Source: Cesiribacteraceae bacterium YIM B00369
GTDB lineage: Bacteria; Bacteroidota; Bacteroidia; Cytophagales; Cyclobacteriaceae
Assembly: GCA_017948555.1 (NCBI GenBank)
Contig: JAFMYY010000019.1
Span: 450-64,449 of the forward strand
DNA length: 64,000 bases
Direction of reading: 5' to 3'
Part shown: piece after piece, positions 7,953 through 15,715 of the stretch
Numbering within the stretch: the first letter of the stretch is position 1
Layout of the letters: every line of letters starts with the position of its first letter
Position numbers and translations under genes: made by a program
Notes under the pieces: model-generated
Seen by the model: only the letters and a program-made list of their open reading frames with translations
Told to the model about the DNA's origin: nothing
Database searches by the model: none

Positions 7953-9001
7953 ATGATCTAAAAAAAAGGAACCTTCTGCTGTTGGAAGCGATCAGCGGAA
8001 GTAGGGCTTATGGCTTAGATACACCCCTTTCCGATACGGATATCCGGGGAGTATTTGTACTACCGGAAGAGGAGTTTTTAGGGCTGAACTATGTAGACCA
8101 GCTGAGCAACGAAAGTAATGATATAGTGTATTACGAGCTCAGGCGCTTTGTGGAACTGCTTTCGAAAAATAATCCGAACATGCTGGAATTACTGAATATG
8201 CCTGAAGACTGTATCCGCTATCAGCATCCGCTTTACAAATTGTTCAAAGCGGAAGATTTTCTATCCCGTCAGTGCCAGGCCACCTTTGCAGGCTATGCGC
8301 TTACGCAGGTAAAAAAAGCCAAAGGACTGAACAAAAAGATTGTGAACCCGGTGGAAAAGGATCGGAAATCAGTCCTTGACTTTTGCTATGTGGTGCAGGA
8401 CCAGGGATCCGTTCCGGTAGAGGAATACCTTGATACCCTTGGCCTGAGCCAGGAAGAAATGGGGCTCTCGAAAATCGCGCATATGCATGAGTTGTACGGC
8501 CTTTACTATCATCCGGAGGAAAACTTCAAGGGCATTATTCAGCGTGAAAAAGCCAATGATGTTTCCCTGAGCTCTATCCCGAAAGGATTGAATCCCCTTG
8601 CGGTGATGTCCTTCAACAAAAGTGGCTATTCCAAATACTGCAAAGATTACAAGGAATATTGGGAGTGGGTTGAAAAGCGCAACGATGCACGCTATGAAAA
8701 CACCCTTTCTCATGGCAAAAACTACGATGCCAAAAACATGATGCATACTTTTCGCCTGCTCGATATGGCTGAAGAGATTGCCCAAACAGGACAAATAATC
8801 GTACGCAGGCCAAACAGGGAATTTCTGCTAAAGATCAAGTCCGGAGCTTATGAATACGAGGAACTCCTAAGGATCGCGGAAGAACGGATTGCGGCGATGG
8901 ATGCGCTATATGCACAATCGCCACTACCGGAAAATCCGGATTTAGAGAAGATTAATCAAACCCTTATTGAGGTGAGAAAAAAATTTTATAAAGAAAATTA
9001 A
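7937..9001 (+). CDS. rlaP: RlaP-type nucleotidyltransferase (second, longer copy)
   Basis: A 354-residue paralogue of the preceding gene with the same active-site pattern, GSRAYGLDTPLSDTDIRG (GS at 21-22, Asp33 and Asp35). It is about 100 residues longer, mainly in the helical C-terminal half, and is clearly diverged rather than a recent duplicate. It overlaps the first copy by 16 bp and has no promoter of its own, so the two probably work together, perhaps as a heterodimer or on different RNA ends. Its stop lies immediately before the class A operator of rtcB. Confidence 0.86.
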   Translation: MSLSIDDLKKRNLLLLEAISGSRAYGLDTPLSDTDIRGVFVLPEEEFLGLNYVDQLSNESNDIVYYELRRFVELLSKNNPNMLELLNMPEDCIRYQHPLYKLFKAEDFLSRQCQATFAGYALTQVKKAKGLNKKIVNPVEKDRKSVLDFCYVVQDQGSVPVEEYLDTLGLSQEEMGLSKIAHMHELYGLYYHPEENFKGIIQREKANDVSLSSIPKGLNPLAVMSFNKSGYSKYCKDYKEYWEWVEKRNDARYENTLSHGKNYDAKNMMHTFRLLDMAEEIAQTGQIIVRRPNREFLLKIKSGAYEYEELLRIAEERIAAMDALYAQSPLPENPDLEKINQTLIEVRKKFYKEN

Positions 9002-9002
9002 G

Positions 9003-9038
9003 TACGCAAAAACATTGCGCAGCATCCCTCTTCCTTTG
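9003..9038 (+). promoter_or_regulatory. Class A operator-promoter, site 2 (second rtcB)
   Basis: TACGCA at 9003-9008 and TGCGCA at 9016-9021, then TTCCTTTG at 9031-9038. Spacing (13 bp between half-sites, 15 bp from the second half-site to the -7 element) is the same as at 7126 and 11982. Confidence 0.75.
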
Positions 9039-9068
9039 TAGCAAAGCAAACAGAAAAACCAAAACAAC

Positions 9069-10487
9069 ATGAATACACCTAAACTAAACGGAAAAGATTT
9101 ATTAGCCATGGGCTTCCCTGAAGGAAAAGCTATTGGTATTGCGCTTTCTATCCTGAATTCTGCATATAAGGGGAAGACCCGCGAACATAAACTGGAGCTT
9201 TTAGGGCGAGTACTGGAAAGCTCGGCTTTGTATAAGGAACATCCTATTCTCGCTCCTCTGGCAGCGGACTTACTGGCACCTAAAATGGATGAGACCATTG
9301 CGCTGAATCCGGAGAAGGTGAATTATACTATCTATGGAGGTGAGGGCATTGAAGCAGGCGCGCTGAACCAAATGGAAATTGCCATGCGCTTGCCTGTGGC
9401 CAAAGCAGGGGCACTGATGCCTGATGCTCACCAGGGGTATGGGCTTCCAATTGGCGGAGTACTGGCGACGGAAAATGCTGTTATCCCTTATGGGGTTGGG
9501 GTGGATATTGGTTGCCGTATGGCACTCTCCATTTATGATATTCCTGCTGGCTTTATTGAAAAGAAGCGGGAGTCTCTAAAGCAATTACTGACAGACAACA
9601 CCCGTTTCGGGCGGGCTACTTTTGACAAACCGAAAGATCATGCGGTAATTGACCGTCCTGAGTTCAGCGAGATCCCGATCATGCGGGGACTGAAAGACCG
9701 TGCTTTCAGTCAACTGGGCTCTTCCGGAGGTGGAAACCATTTTGTAGAGTTTGGGCTGGTGGAAATTGTAGATCCGCAGAATGAGTTCAATCTGCCAATA
9801 GGGAATTACCTGTCGGTCCTCTCCCACTCCGGCTCCCGTGGAATGGGTGCTGCTATTGCCGGGCATTACACTAAGCTGGCGATGGAAAACTGCAAACTTC
9901 CTCAGGAGGCAAAGCATCTGGCCTGGCTGGACCTGGATACTGAAGCGGGACAGGAATACTGGCTTGCGATGAACCTGGCCGGAGACTATGCCTCCGCCTG
10001 TCACCACCAGATCCATGAGCGTTTGGCAGGGCAGTTAGCTGAGCAGCCGCTGGCGATGATTGAGAACCACCACAATTTTGCCTGGAAGGAAAAGGATGCC
10101 GCAGGAAAAAGCATTATTGTACACCGTAAAGGTGCTACGCCGGCAGGTAAAGGGGTTCTGGGAATTATTCCCGGTTCCATGGCAACGCCTGGTTTTATCG
10201 TGCGCGGAAAAGGAATAGCCGCTTCCATTAATTCAGCCTCCCACGGCGCCGGACGGCTTATGTCCAGAACAAAGGCCAAACAAAACATTTCCCCAGCCGA
10301 TGTTCAAAAGCTGCTGTCAGATGCCGGAGTTGAATTAATCGGTTCCGGTCTGGATGAAGCCCCTATGGCTTATAAGAACATCCATGAGGTAATGGATTTT
10401 CAGAAAGACCTGGTAGAGGTAGTGGGTAAGTTTACACCTAAAATTGTGCGGATGTGCGGGGATGAGAAATTTATGGAGGTGGATTAA
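9069..10487 (+). CDS. rtcB: RNA ligase RtcB, RlaP/Ro-associated copy
   Basis: A 472-residue RtcB with all catalytic motifs: PDAHQGYG (Asp119), GVDIGCRM (Cys149), GGGNHFVEFG (Asn223-His224), SHSGSRG, ENHHNFAW and SASHGAGR (His392, the guanylylated residue). It seals RNA ends left by ribonucleases, typically tRNA or rRNA breaks. It differs clearly from the copy at 1968-3374, and its control differs too: a class A operator stands 31 bp upstream, whereas the other copy has an attenuator. RlaP upstream and the Ro/Y-RNA genes downstream place it in an RNA repair or quality-control pathway. A terminator follows at once. Confidence 0.96.
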   Translation: MNTPKLNGKDLLAMGFPEGKAIGIALSILNSAYKGKTREHKLELLGRVLESSALYKEHPILAPLAADLLAPKMDETIALNPEKVNYTIYGGEGIEAGALNQMEIAMRLPVAKAGALMPDAHQGYGLPIGGVLATENAVIPYGVGVDIGCRMALSIYDIPAGFIEKKRESLKQLLTDNTRFGRATFDKPKDHAVIDRPEFSEIPIMRGLKDRAFSQLGSSGGGNHFVEFGLVEIVDPQNEFNLPIGNYLSVLSHSGSRGMGAAIAGHYTKLAMENCKLPQEAKHLAWLDLDTEAGQEYWLAMNLAGDYASACHHQIHERLAGQLAEQPLAMIENHHNFAWKEKDAAGKSIIVHRKGATPAGKGVLGIIPGSMATPGFIVRGKGIAASINSASHGAGRLMSRTKAKQNISPADVQKLLSDAGVELIGSGLDEAPMAYKNIHEVMDFQKDLVEVVGKFTPKIVRMCGDEKFMEVD

Positions 10488-10527
10488 ATGACACTTCATT
10501 TTTGCCAGCCGCCTAAGGAGAAGAGAG

Positions 10528-10561
10528 AAGCGTAGCCTTAAACCAGGTTACGCTTTTTTTC
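10528..10561. terminator. Intrinsic terminator after the second rtcB
   Basis: Stem AAGCGTAGCCT / AGGTTACGCTT (11 bp including one G-U) followed by a run of T. It also lies at the 3' end of the convergent minus-strand gene. Confidence 0.85.
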
Positions 10562-11816
10562 ATTCTAAAGGTTCTCTCAGGAAAAACCAGGGGATTCCCA
10601 TTACACCCTTTTTTACATTTACCTCCACGAGCTCCCCTGCTTCTATTTTCTCATACAGATTAGAACCTACTGAAACTTCCTCCACTTCCTGCCTGGGGCC
10701 CCAGGGACTTAACTCTAAATAGTAGCTTACACTCTTCCCTGCACTAATCCTTTTGCTAATCACTTTTGTATGATAAACCTCCGGAGCGGAAGCGTCATAC
10801 AAGCAATTTATTATCACTGTAGAGCCAAAAACATAGGCGGTTACAAACAAACCTAACCCTAGCATCAAAGACACGCCCGACCACTTTCTAAAATTAAATT
10901 CAATGGAGCTCCGAACAAAAATCCCAAGTATAATCAGAACTCCCGTTCCCATAGAAATCCACAAACCACTGTAATCCAATATACTGAAGTCCATCAAACC
11001 TCTTATTGCTATCACTGCAGCAGGCACTGATAAGGCTGTAAAGAGTTGGGGTTGCGCCGTATCTTTCTTCTCCTCTATCCGAATTAATCCTTTGTATTTA
11101 TTCAAAGCTATAATTACCAGTATGGGAAAAAGAATGGCTATTCCTGAAGAGATTACATAGGGAAAGGGATATACAAAAATCCAAAGCCCAACTAAGACTC
11201 CGGAAATATTCAATAGTTCAGCCCATTTTCTCGCTTTTTGAAGCTTCCGGGTTCTTTCTTCAGCAGACCTGCCAAATTCATCTTTTAACAAGATTTCCTG
11301 CTCCTCTTTCTGTTTAGCCAGTTCATCTAAATCCGGATATTTATCCTCCAGCCAACCCACCAGCTCATCTGCTTTCTTATAAAAAAGGCTGAAGCTTAAG
11401 GCCGGGAGTTTCGGATCTTTAGGTTCTATCCTGATACCACTTTGGAATGCCCTGTAACCTTTTATTTCTTCCAGCTTAAGTTCCCTAACCTTAATGACCC
11501 CTCTTTTTACTACTCTGTCCTCCAGGAGAATAAGCCTGCTTTTGAAAGTATCTATCAAAGAATACGTCGTTAAAATTACCATTGCCAATCCCATTGGCAT
11601 AGCTGCCATAAGGAAAATCCAGTCAAATGAATCCTGAAAAAATGGCATGACGGCAAACCAGGCACCAAGGGAAATCATTGCCGCACAAGCAAAACAGGCA
11701 ACTACCGACCATCCTCCGGATAAGAAATATCCATATTCCTGCTTCATCTGGCTTGAAGTTAAATTAAAGTTGGAGTAATAAAGATCCTTAGGAGAAGGTG
11801 ACGCTTCTGCTCCCAA
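10560..11816 (-). CDS. Polytopic membrane protein with PH-like insert, unknown function
   Basis: A 418-residue protein with two N-terminal membrane helices (about 35-85), a soluble part at about 90-205 that starts like a bacterial PH-like domain (SRLILLEDRVVKRGVIKVRELKLEEIKGY) and ends in a charged helix, then four or five more helices (about 205-340) and a soluble C-terminal tail. I cannot assign a function. The frame opens at TTG 11816; ATG 11747 (MKQEYGYF) is an alternative start that keeps all helices. It is convergent with rtcB and is probably a bystander in the repair island. Confidence 0.75.
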   Translation of the reverse strand: MGAEASPSPKDLYYSNFNLTSSQMKQEYGYFLSGGWSVVACFACAAMISLGAWFAVMPFFQDSFDWIFLMAAMPMGLAMVILTTYSLIDTFKSRLILLEDRVVKRGVIKVRELKLEEIKGYRAFQSGIRIEPKDPKLPALSFSLFYKKADELVGWLEDKYPDLDELAKQKEEQEILLKDEFGRSAEERTRKLQKARKWAELLNISGVLVGLWIFVYPFPYVISSGIAILFPILVIIALNKYKGLIRIEEKKDTAQPQLFTALSVPAAVIAIRGLMDFSILDYSGLWISMGTGVLIILGIFVRSSIEFNFRKWSGVSLMLGLGLFVTAYVFGSTVIINCLYDASAPEVYHTKVISKRISAGKSVSYYLELSPWGPRQEVEEVSVGSNLYEKIEAGELVEVNVKKGVMGIPWFFLREPLE

Positions 11817-11981
11817 AGGATCCTAAAGCTAAAAAGAAGTTAAAAACCATTCAAGTAACAATCCCTCTCATTATTACATATTCCCATTACCACACCTCCC
11901 CAAAGGTGGCTTTAATGATTCCGCCCTGGAAAAAGTTTCCTTTCATAAAATATTTTAAAATATTTTCAGCATTCCTTCCCC

Positions 11982-12017
11982 TGCGCAAAAAGACTGCGCA
12001 CATGGCCTTTTCCTTTG
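11982..12017 (+). promoter_or_regulatory. Class A operator-promoter, site 3 (rsr)
   Basis: TGCGCA at 11982-11987 and 11995-12000 with AAAA between, then TTCCTTTG at 12010-12017. Spacing is identical to sites 1 and 2, and the rsr ATG is 25 bp further on. Confidence 0.78.
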
Positions 12018-12041
12018 TAGCATACATTAAAACAAAAGGCC

Positions 12042-13556
12042 ATGCGATTCAATTTTTCAGCATCCAAAAAGAACCAGACGGTTAACTACGAAGAGGCTAC
12101 TGCCTGGAAGATAGGTCCGGCTGCCGAGCTTTATGCTGCGGTGATGACCTCCTCCCTGAGCAATACCTTTTACGAAGGGGCAGATCAGCGCCTGGAGCGC
12201 ATCCGTTCTTTGATTGCGCAGAATGATCCTCTTTTTGTGGCGAAGCTCGCGGTATATGCACGTACGCAAATGCACCTGCGCTCTGTACCACTGGTACTTT
12301 GTGTGGAGCTGGCAAAGTTGCATAAAGGAGATACCTTGATCAGCCGAATGGTAAGCGGTGTAATTCATCGTGCTGATGAAATTACGGAACTGCTGGCATA
12401 TTACCAGCTAAGCAACGAACGGTCTGACACCAAGAAGCTGAACCGGCTATCGAAGCAGCTCCAAAAAGGGCTGGCGCTGGCTTTCCTGAAGTTCGATGAG
12501 TACCAGTATGCTAAATATAACAGGGATACAGAAATAAAGCTACGTGATGCGCTCTTCCTTGCTCACCCTAAGTCTGAAAACGAGGAGCAAAAGGCGCTGT
12601 TTGATAAAATCGCTGCCAATACCCTTGCGGAACCCTACACCTGGGAAACTGAGCTTTCAGCATTGGGACAACAGTCTTTTGAAAGTGCGGAAGCAAAAGC
12701 GGCTGCCTTCAGGGCGAAATGGGAAGAGCTGATCGACAGTGGAAAACCGGGCTATATGGCGCTGCTCAGGAACCTGCGGAATATTCTGCAGGCGGAGGTT
12801 TCACCTGCACATATGCGGAAGGTATGTTCTCTTTTGGCTGATCCTAAAGCAGTCCAGAGAGCCAAACAGCTCCCCTTCCGCTTCCTGGCCGCTTTCCGGG
12901 AGCTTCAAGAGCAGCCTTCCGGCTATACGGCTATGCTGCTGGATGCTTTGGAAGAAGCTGTAAAGGCAAGCATCCTGAACATGAAAGGCTTTGGCTATGA
13001 TGTTCAGGTGGTGGTGGCCTGCGATGTATCCGGCTCCATGCAGCAGTCGGTTTCCCATCGCAGCAAGATCTTGAACTACGACATCGGGCTGATGCCGGGG
13101 ATGCTGTTACAACACCGCTGCCGGAATGTGGTATCAGGCATGTTTGGTGATAGCTGGAAAGTGATAAACCTTCCCCGCAATGGAGTGCTGGCCAATGTGC
13201 AGGAGTTTTATCGTCGTGAAGGCGAAGTGGGCTATTCCACCAATGGTTACCTGGTGATCCTGGACCTGATCAGGCGGAAGGTGAAGGCCAACAAAGTCAT
13301 GATTTTTACCGACTGCCAGCTATGGGACAGCCAGGGCCAGAATAGTCTGGCTGCTGCCTAGCAGGATTACAAAGCCATTGCCCCGGCAGCACGCCTGTAC
13401 CTGTTTGACCTGGTGGGCTACGGGCAAAGCCCGGTGAACCTGGTGCAGGATGATGTATTCCTGATAGCAGGCTGGTCTGACAAAGTATTTGATGTACTCG
13501 AAGCTATAGAAAATGGTGGGAAAGCGCTTTCTGCCATTGAAGAAATAGAGATTTAA
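12042..13556 (+). CDS. rsr: TROVE/Ro60 (Rsr) protein with an in-frame amber codon
   Basis: Ro60 orthologue: a TROVE HEAT-repeat ring (about residues 10-310) that binds Y RNAs and ends of misfolded RNAs, then a von Willebrand A domain with an intact metal site start (ACDVSGSM, Asp328). Codon 440 is TAG. The same frame continues for 64 further codons (QDYKAIAPAARLYLFDLVGY ... EEIEI) that complete the vWA domain, ending at 13556. The context SLAAA-stop-QDYK suggests a Trp codon mutated to amber. As read, a 439-residue product would lack the end of vWA while keeping the RNA ring. A recent nonsense mutation, a sequencing error or readthrough are all possible. Class A operator upstream; four Y-RNA-like genes follow. 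Confidence 0.88.
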
Positions 13557-13560
13557 TTTA

Positions 13561-13676
13561 AAGGGGTAGGTGCCGTAGGTGCGGGATACTTCGGTAATTC
13601 CATTGGAAATGCGGGTTTAAATCCCGCGACCTCGCAAGAGGGAAAGCACGTGCTGCCTGTTGCCCTCCCCTTTTTG
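13561..13676 (+). ncRNA. Y-RNA-like RNA 1 (short tRNA-like module)
   Basis: Starts seven bases after the end of the rsr frame. Outer stem AAGGGGTAGG pairs with the 3' end (CCCTCCCCTT), enclosing the GTGCCGTA and TACTTCG boxes shared by all four RNAs. Inside are a T-arm-like hairpin, GCGGG-TTTAAAT-CCCGC (13611-13627), and a second stem CCTC-GCAA-GAGG (13630-13641) like an acceptor stem closed by a GNRA tetraloop. No D-arm is seen. The inner Ro stem is weaker than in RNAs 2-4. Ends in a T run. Confidence 0.72.
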
Positions 13677-13684
13677 TAACTTTT

Positions 13685-13792
13685 GACACAGTGCCGTAGA
13701 AATGTGTTACTTCGTCCCCTAAACTGAAGGTCTGACAGCCTTCACACTCAATAGAGTGGAAACACGTTTCGCTTGTTGCCTGTTTCTTTTTG
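13685..13792 (+). ncRNA. Y-RNA-like RNA 2 (short tRNA-like module)
   Basis: Box GTGCCGTA, then a 10-bp inner stem GAAATGTGTT (13699-13708) with AACACGTTTC (13761-13770), and TACTTCG. The module holds a T-arm-like hairpin GAAGG / CCTTC (13726-13743) and a stem CACTC-AATA-GAGTG (13745-13758) in the place of the acceptor stem. No D-arm is seen. Compensating differences relative to its neighbours support the stems. Ends in a T run. Confidence 0.75.
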
Positions 13793-13800
13793 AAAACACA

Positions 13801-13947
13801 GAACGGTGCCGTAGGTTGGAGTTACTTCGGGATCATGAGGTTGCCAGCGGGCGCCGCGCGATTCGAGCCTGGCCAGCAAAAATATTGCTGTAGCTCAAAG
13901 GGAAAGAGCCCATGATTATAGTCTCCTACCGTTTATCGCCCGCTCTT
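13801..13947 (+). ncRNA. Y-RNA-like RNA 3 (tRNA-like module with D-arm)
   Basis: Boxes GTGCCGTA and TACTTCG; inner stem GGTTGGAG (13814-13821) with CTCCTACC (13923-13930), one mismatch. The module contains an anticodon-stem-like pairing ATCATG / CATGAT, a hairpin with TTCGA near its loop, a stem CAGCAA / TTGCTG in the acceptor position, and a D-arm-like TAGCTC...GAGC. Order is T-arm, acceptor, D-arm: a circular permutation of tRNA order. The T-stem is imperfect. Confidence 0.78.
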
Positions 13948-13965
13948 AAATTTGATATACAAAAA

Positions 13966-14106
13966 AAAGCGGTGCCGTAGGCAAGGGTTACTTCGACTGT
14001 TAATCGTGGGGTCGGCGGTTCGAGTCCGCCCAGTGGCCGCAAGGCTATTGTAGCTCAGTTGGTAGAGCACATTATAGCCCCTTGCCGTTTGTCGCCCGCT
14101 TTTTTC
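13966..14106 (+). ncRNA. Y-RNA-like RNA 4 with complete permuted tRNA-like fold
   Basis: Outer stem AAGCGG / CCGCTT, GTGCCGTA box, inner stem GGCAAGGG (13980-13987) with CCCTTGCC (14079-14086), then TACTTCG. The module is a full tRNA mimic in permuted order: a T-arm GGCGG-TTCGAGT-CCGCC (14014-14030), an 8-bp acceptor-like stem CAGTGGCC / GGCTATTG closed by GCAA (14031-14050), TA, a D-arm GCTC-AGTTGGTA-GAGC (14053-14068), and CAC-ATTA pairing with TAAT-GTG as the anticodon-like stem joining the Ro stem. This architecture matches the YrlA class of bacterial Y RNAs. Ends in a run of T. Confidence 0.88.
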
Positions 14107-14436
14107 TTTTAATAACTTCTCAAGGTAGGATTGGGAATAACATCCCTTTTCCACAAAAGAAATAAAGGAAGATGAAGAGGCTTCAGCACTAATTCGGCAA
14201 CCATCACTTTCCTCCCTTTCGTTAGGCAAACTATAATTTGCTGCTCCCCCTCTCTGCTTTGGCGGATTTTGCAAACCTGTGAAGGAACGGATAAGGAAGT
14301 AAACAAAAGTAAGGAAACTAGCCAAATCCCGGGATTATGTCAATTAAAAGCCAAACAACTACCCGAAAAAGGCGAATAATGAGAAGTAAATTTTAACAGG
14401 CTTTACTGTTTCTACTGATACCAGAAAAACCGGCTG
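14107..14436. other. Intergenic stretch without a convincing gene
   Basis: Short minus-strand frames exist here (14109-14306 and 13933-14325), but one runs through RNA 4 and neither shows a recognisable domain or start context. I see no supported gene. Confidence 0.5.
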
Positions 14437-14517
14437 AACGCCACGGACGAGCCACGGACATCCCGGCAAACATGATCACCATAGGCAAGAGAACCTCCCC
14501 GGGATGTTGGTGGCGTT
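14437..14517. repeat. Imperfect inverted repeat
   Basis: AACGCCAC (14437-14444) pairs with GTGGCGTT (14510-14517) and, inside it, ACATCCCGG (14458-14466) pairs with CCGGGATGT (14499-14507), leaving an asymmetric internal loop. It is GC-richer than its surroundings and could be a structured RNA, a palindromic repeat unit or a transposon end. No function is assigned. Confidence 0.5.
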
Positions 14518-14600
14518 TTGAGCGGAAGCGGAAAGGGATGTTTCGGAGCTTTAGCGGAGAAATATTCCTTTTGGCTGTAGCGGGGGCCAAAGGCTTTCCT

Positions 14601-14649
14601 GTCAAGCTTGACCAGCTTAATATACTCCCCTTACAGACCTTTAACTTTG
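14601..14649 (+). promoter_or_regulatory. Class C operator-promoter, site 1
   Basis: GTCAAGCTTGAC palindrome at 14601-14612 and TAACTTTG at 14642-14649, 41 bp apart start to start. No -33 TTG is obvious at the normal distance. The operator lies where an activator would bind. Confidence 0.75.
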
Positions 14650-14684
14650 TGGATATTATTGTTGAACCCTTTCCACATTGATTT

Positions 14685-15590
14685 ATGAGAAAACCGTTGC
14701 TGATCCTGCTTTCCACTTGTTTTTTTACCTTCACCCTATTTGCGCAGAAGTTCGATCCCCGGAACTACAGGGCAACCTCTATGGGAGCAGTAGCCACACG
14801 GGCTAATCTTTTTAAAGTTGATTCCACCGGTGCGGTATTACCCGGGCATACATCATCCACAGGAGTACAAAAAGGACTGGAGCTATTCCTGGAATTTCAA
14901 TTTGAATCCTGCATAGAATATATCAGCCGCCAGCTTGACCGGCAAGAGCGAAAGGAACTCTTTGAATTAAGGGGGCTCTGCTATCAGTACCTTTTTGAGT
15001 ATGAAAAGGCGATAGAAGATTATCAACAGGCCCTGGCAATCCATCCCGATGACACCACATTTGAAGCCATTGTTCATAACTACTATGAAATGGAAAAATA
15101 CACGGAGGCACTGCATTGGGCGGAAAAAGGGATTGAAAAACACCCTGCCTCAGTGGTCCTGTGGCATGCGCTGGCAAAAGTAACCCAAAGAGCTGCTCCT
15201 GACTGGCATGAGTCTCTGCCCGTTTACCGGAAAGCAGCTGAAATAGACGGTACTTCCCGCTTTTATAATATGGCAGGTGGAGTCTGCTGGTCCTACGGCG
15301 ATTATGACTGTGCTGTGGAGCACCTAAACATGGCCATAGCCCTTGCACCCGGAAATGCTTACTACTACTCCCGGCGCGGATCTTTTTACGCGGAAGGAGG
15401 CTTATACGAAAAGGCAATCCGGGATCAGCTGAAAGCAGTTGAACTTGCCCCGGAAAATGGTGGCTATTGGCACTCCCTGGCAGAGGCTTATTATTTTCAG
15501 GGGGACAAAAAGCGTAAAAAGGAGGCGCTTATCCGGTCTGTAGCCCCTGGATATGGAGAGTGCTTCTGCATCATCCATGGAGATGAATAA
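14685..15590 (+). CDS. Secreted TPR-repeat protein
   Basis: A 301-residue protein with an N-terminal signal peptide (about residues 1-20, ending LFAQ) and at least five tetratricopeptide repeats from about residue 60 to the end (for example AIEDYQQALAIHPDD and AIRDQLKAVELAPENG). It probably acts in the periplasm or on the outer face as a protein-interaction module. The class C operator upstream ties it to the regulon of otherwise cytosolic-looking unknown proteins, which is the interesting part. Unrelated in detail to the TPR protein at 725-1231. Confidence 0.85.
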   Translation: MRKPLLILLSTCFFTFTLFAQKFDPRNYRATSMGAVATRANLFKVDSTGAVLPGHTSSTGVQKGLELFLEFQFESCIEYISRQLDRQERKELFELRGLCYQYLFEYEKAIEDYQQALAIHPDDTTFEAIVHNYYEMEKYTEALHWAEKGIEKHPASVVLWHALAKVTQRAAPDWHESLPVYRKAAEIDGTSRFYNMAGGVCWSYGDYDCAVEHLNMAIALAPGNAYYYSRRGSFYAEGGLYEKAIRDQLKAVELAPENGGYWHSLAEAYYFQGDKKRKKEALIRSVAPGYGECFCIIHGDE

Positions 15591-15630
15591 AACAAACCAT
15601 TTTATTTTTTTAATCTTATTTTTTACTAAC

Positions 15631-15663
15631 GACATATTCTGGCACAGGCGGCTTCTACTTTTG
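15631..15663 (+). promoter_or_regulatory. Class B operator-promoter, site 1
   Basis: GACATATTCTGGCACAG begins at 15631; TACTTTTG, a perfect -7 element, is at 15656-15663 (25 bp start to start). The same long motif with the same spacing stands before the genes at 23495 and 20489. Confidence 0.8.
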
Positions 15664-15715
15664 TAGTATCAGAATTAAAACAGCAATTCAGTCAACACAA
15701 ATCTAACAGCCGCCT

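Noticed and set aside
13966-14106. A functional tRNA gene in RNA 4
   Set aside because: T- and D-arms are present but in permuted order, the acceptor ends are joined by a tetraloop and no anticodon loop is formed. It is a Y-RNA module, not a tRNA.
13359-14106. Idea that a tRNA-like RNA here suppresses the rsr amber codon
   Set aside because: None of the modules has a CUA anticodon loop or a free acceptor end, so the idea has no support.
13933-14325. Minus-strand frame of 130 codons
   Set aside because: It runs antisense through the tRNA-like RNA 4 (translation of a tRNA-like T-arm gives the typical RTRTADP string) and has no domain.
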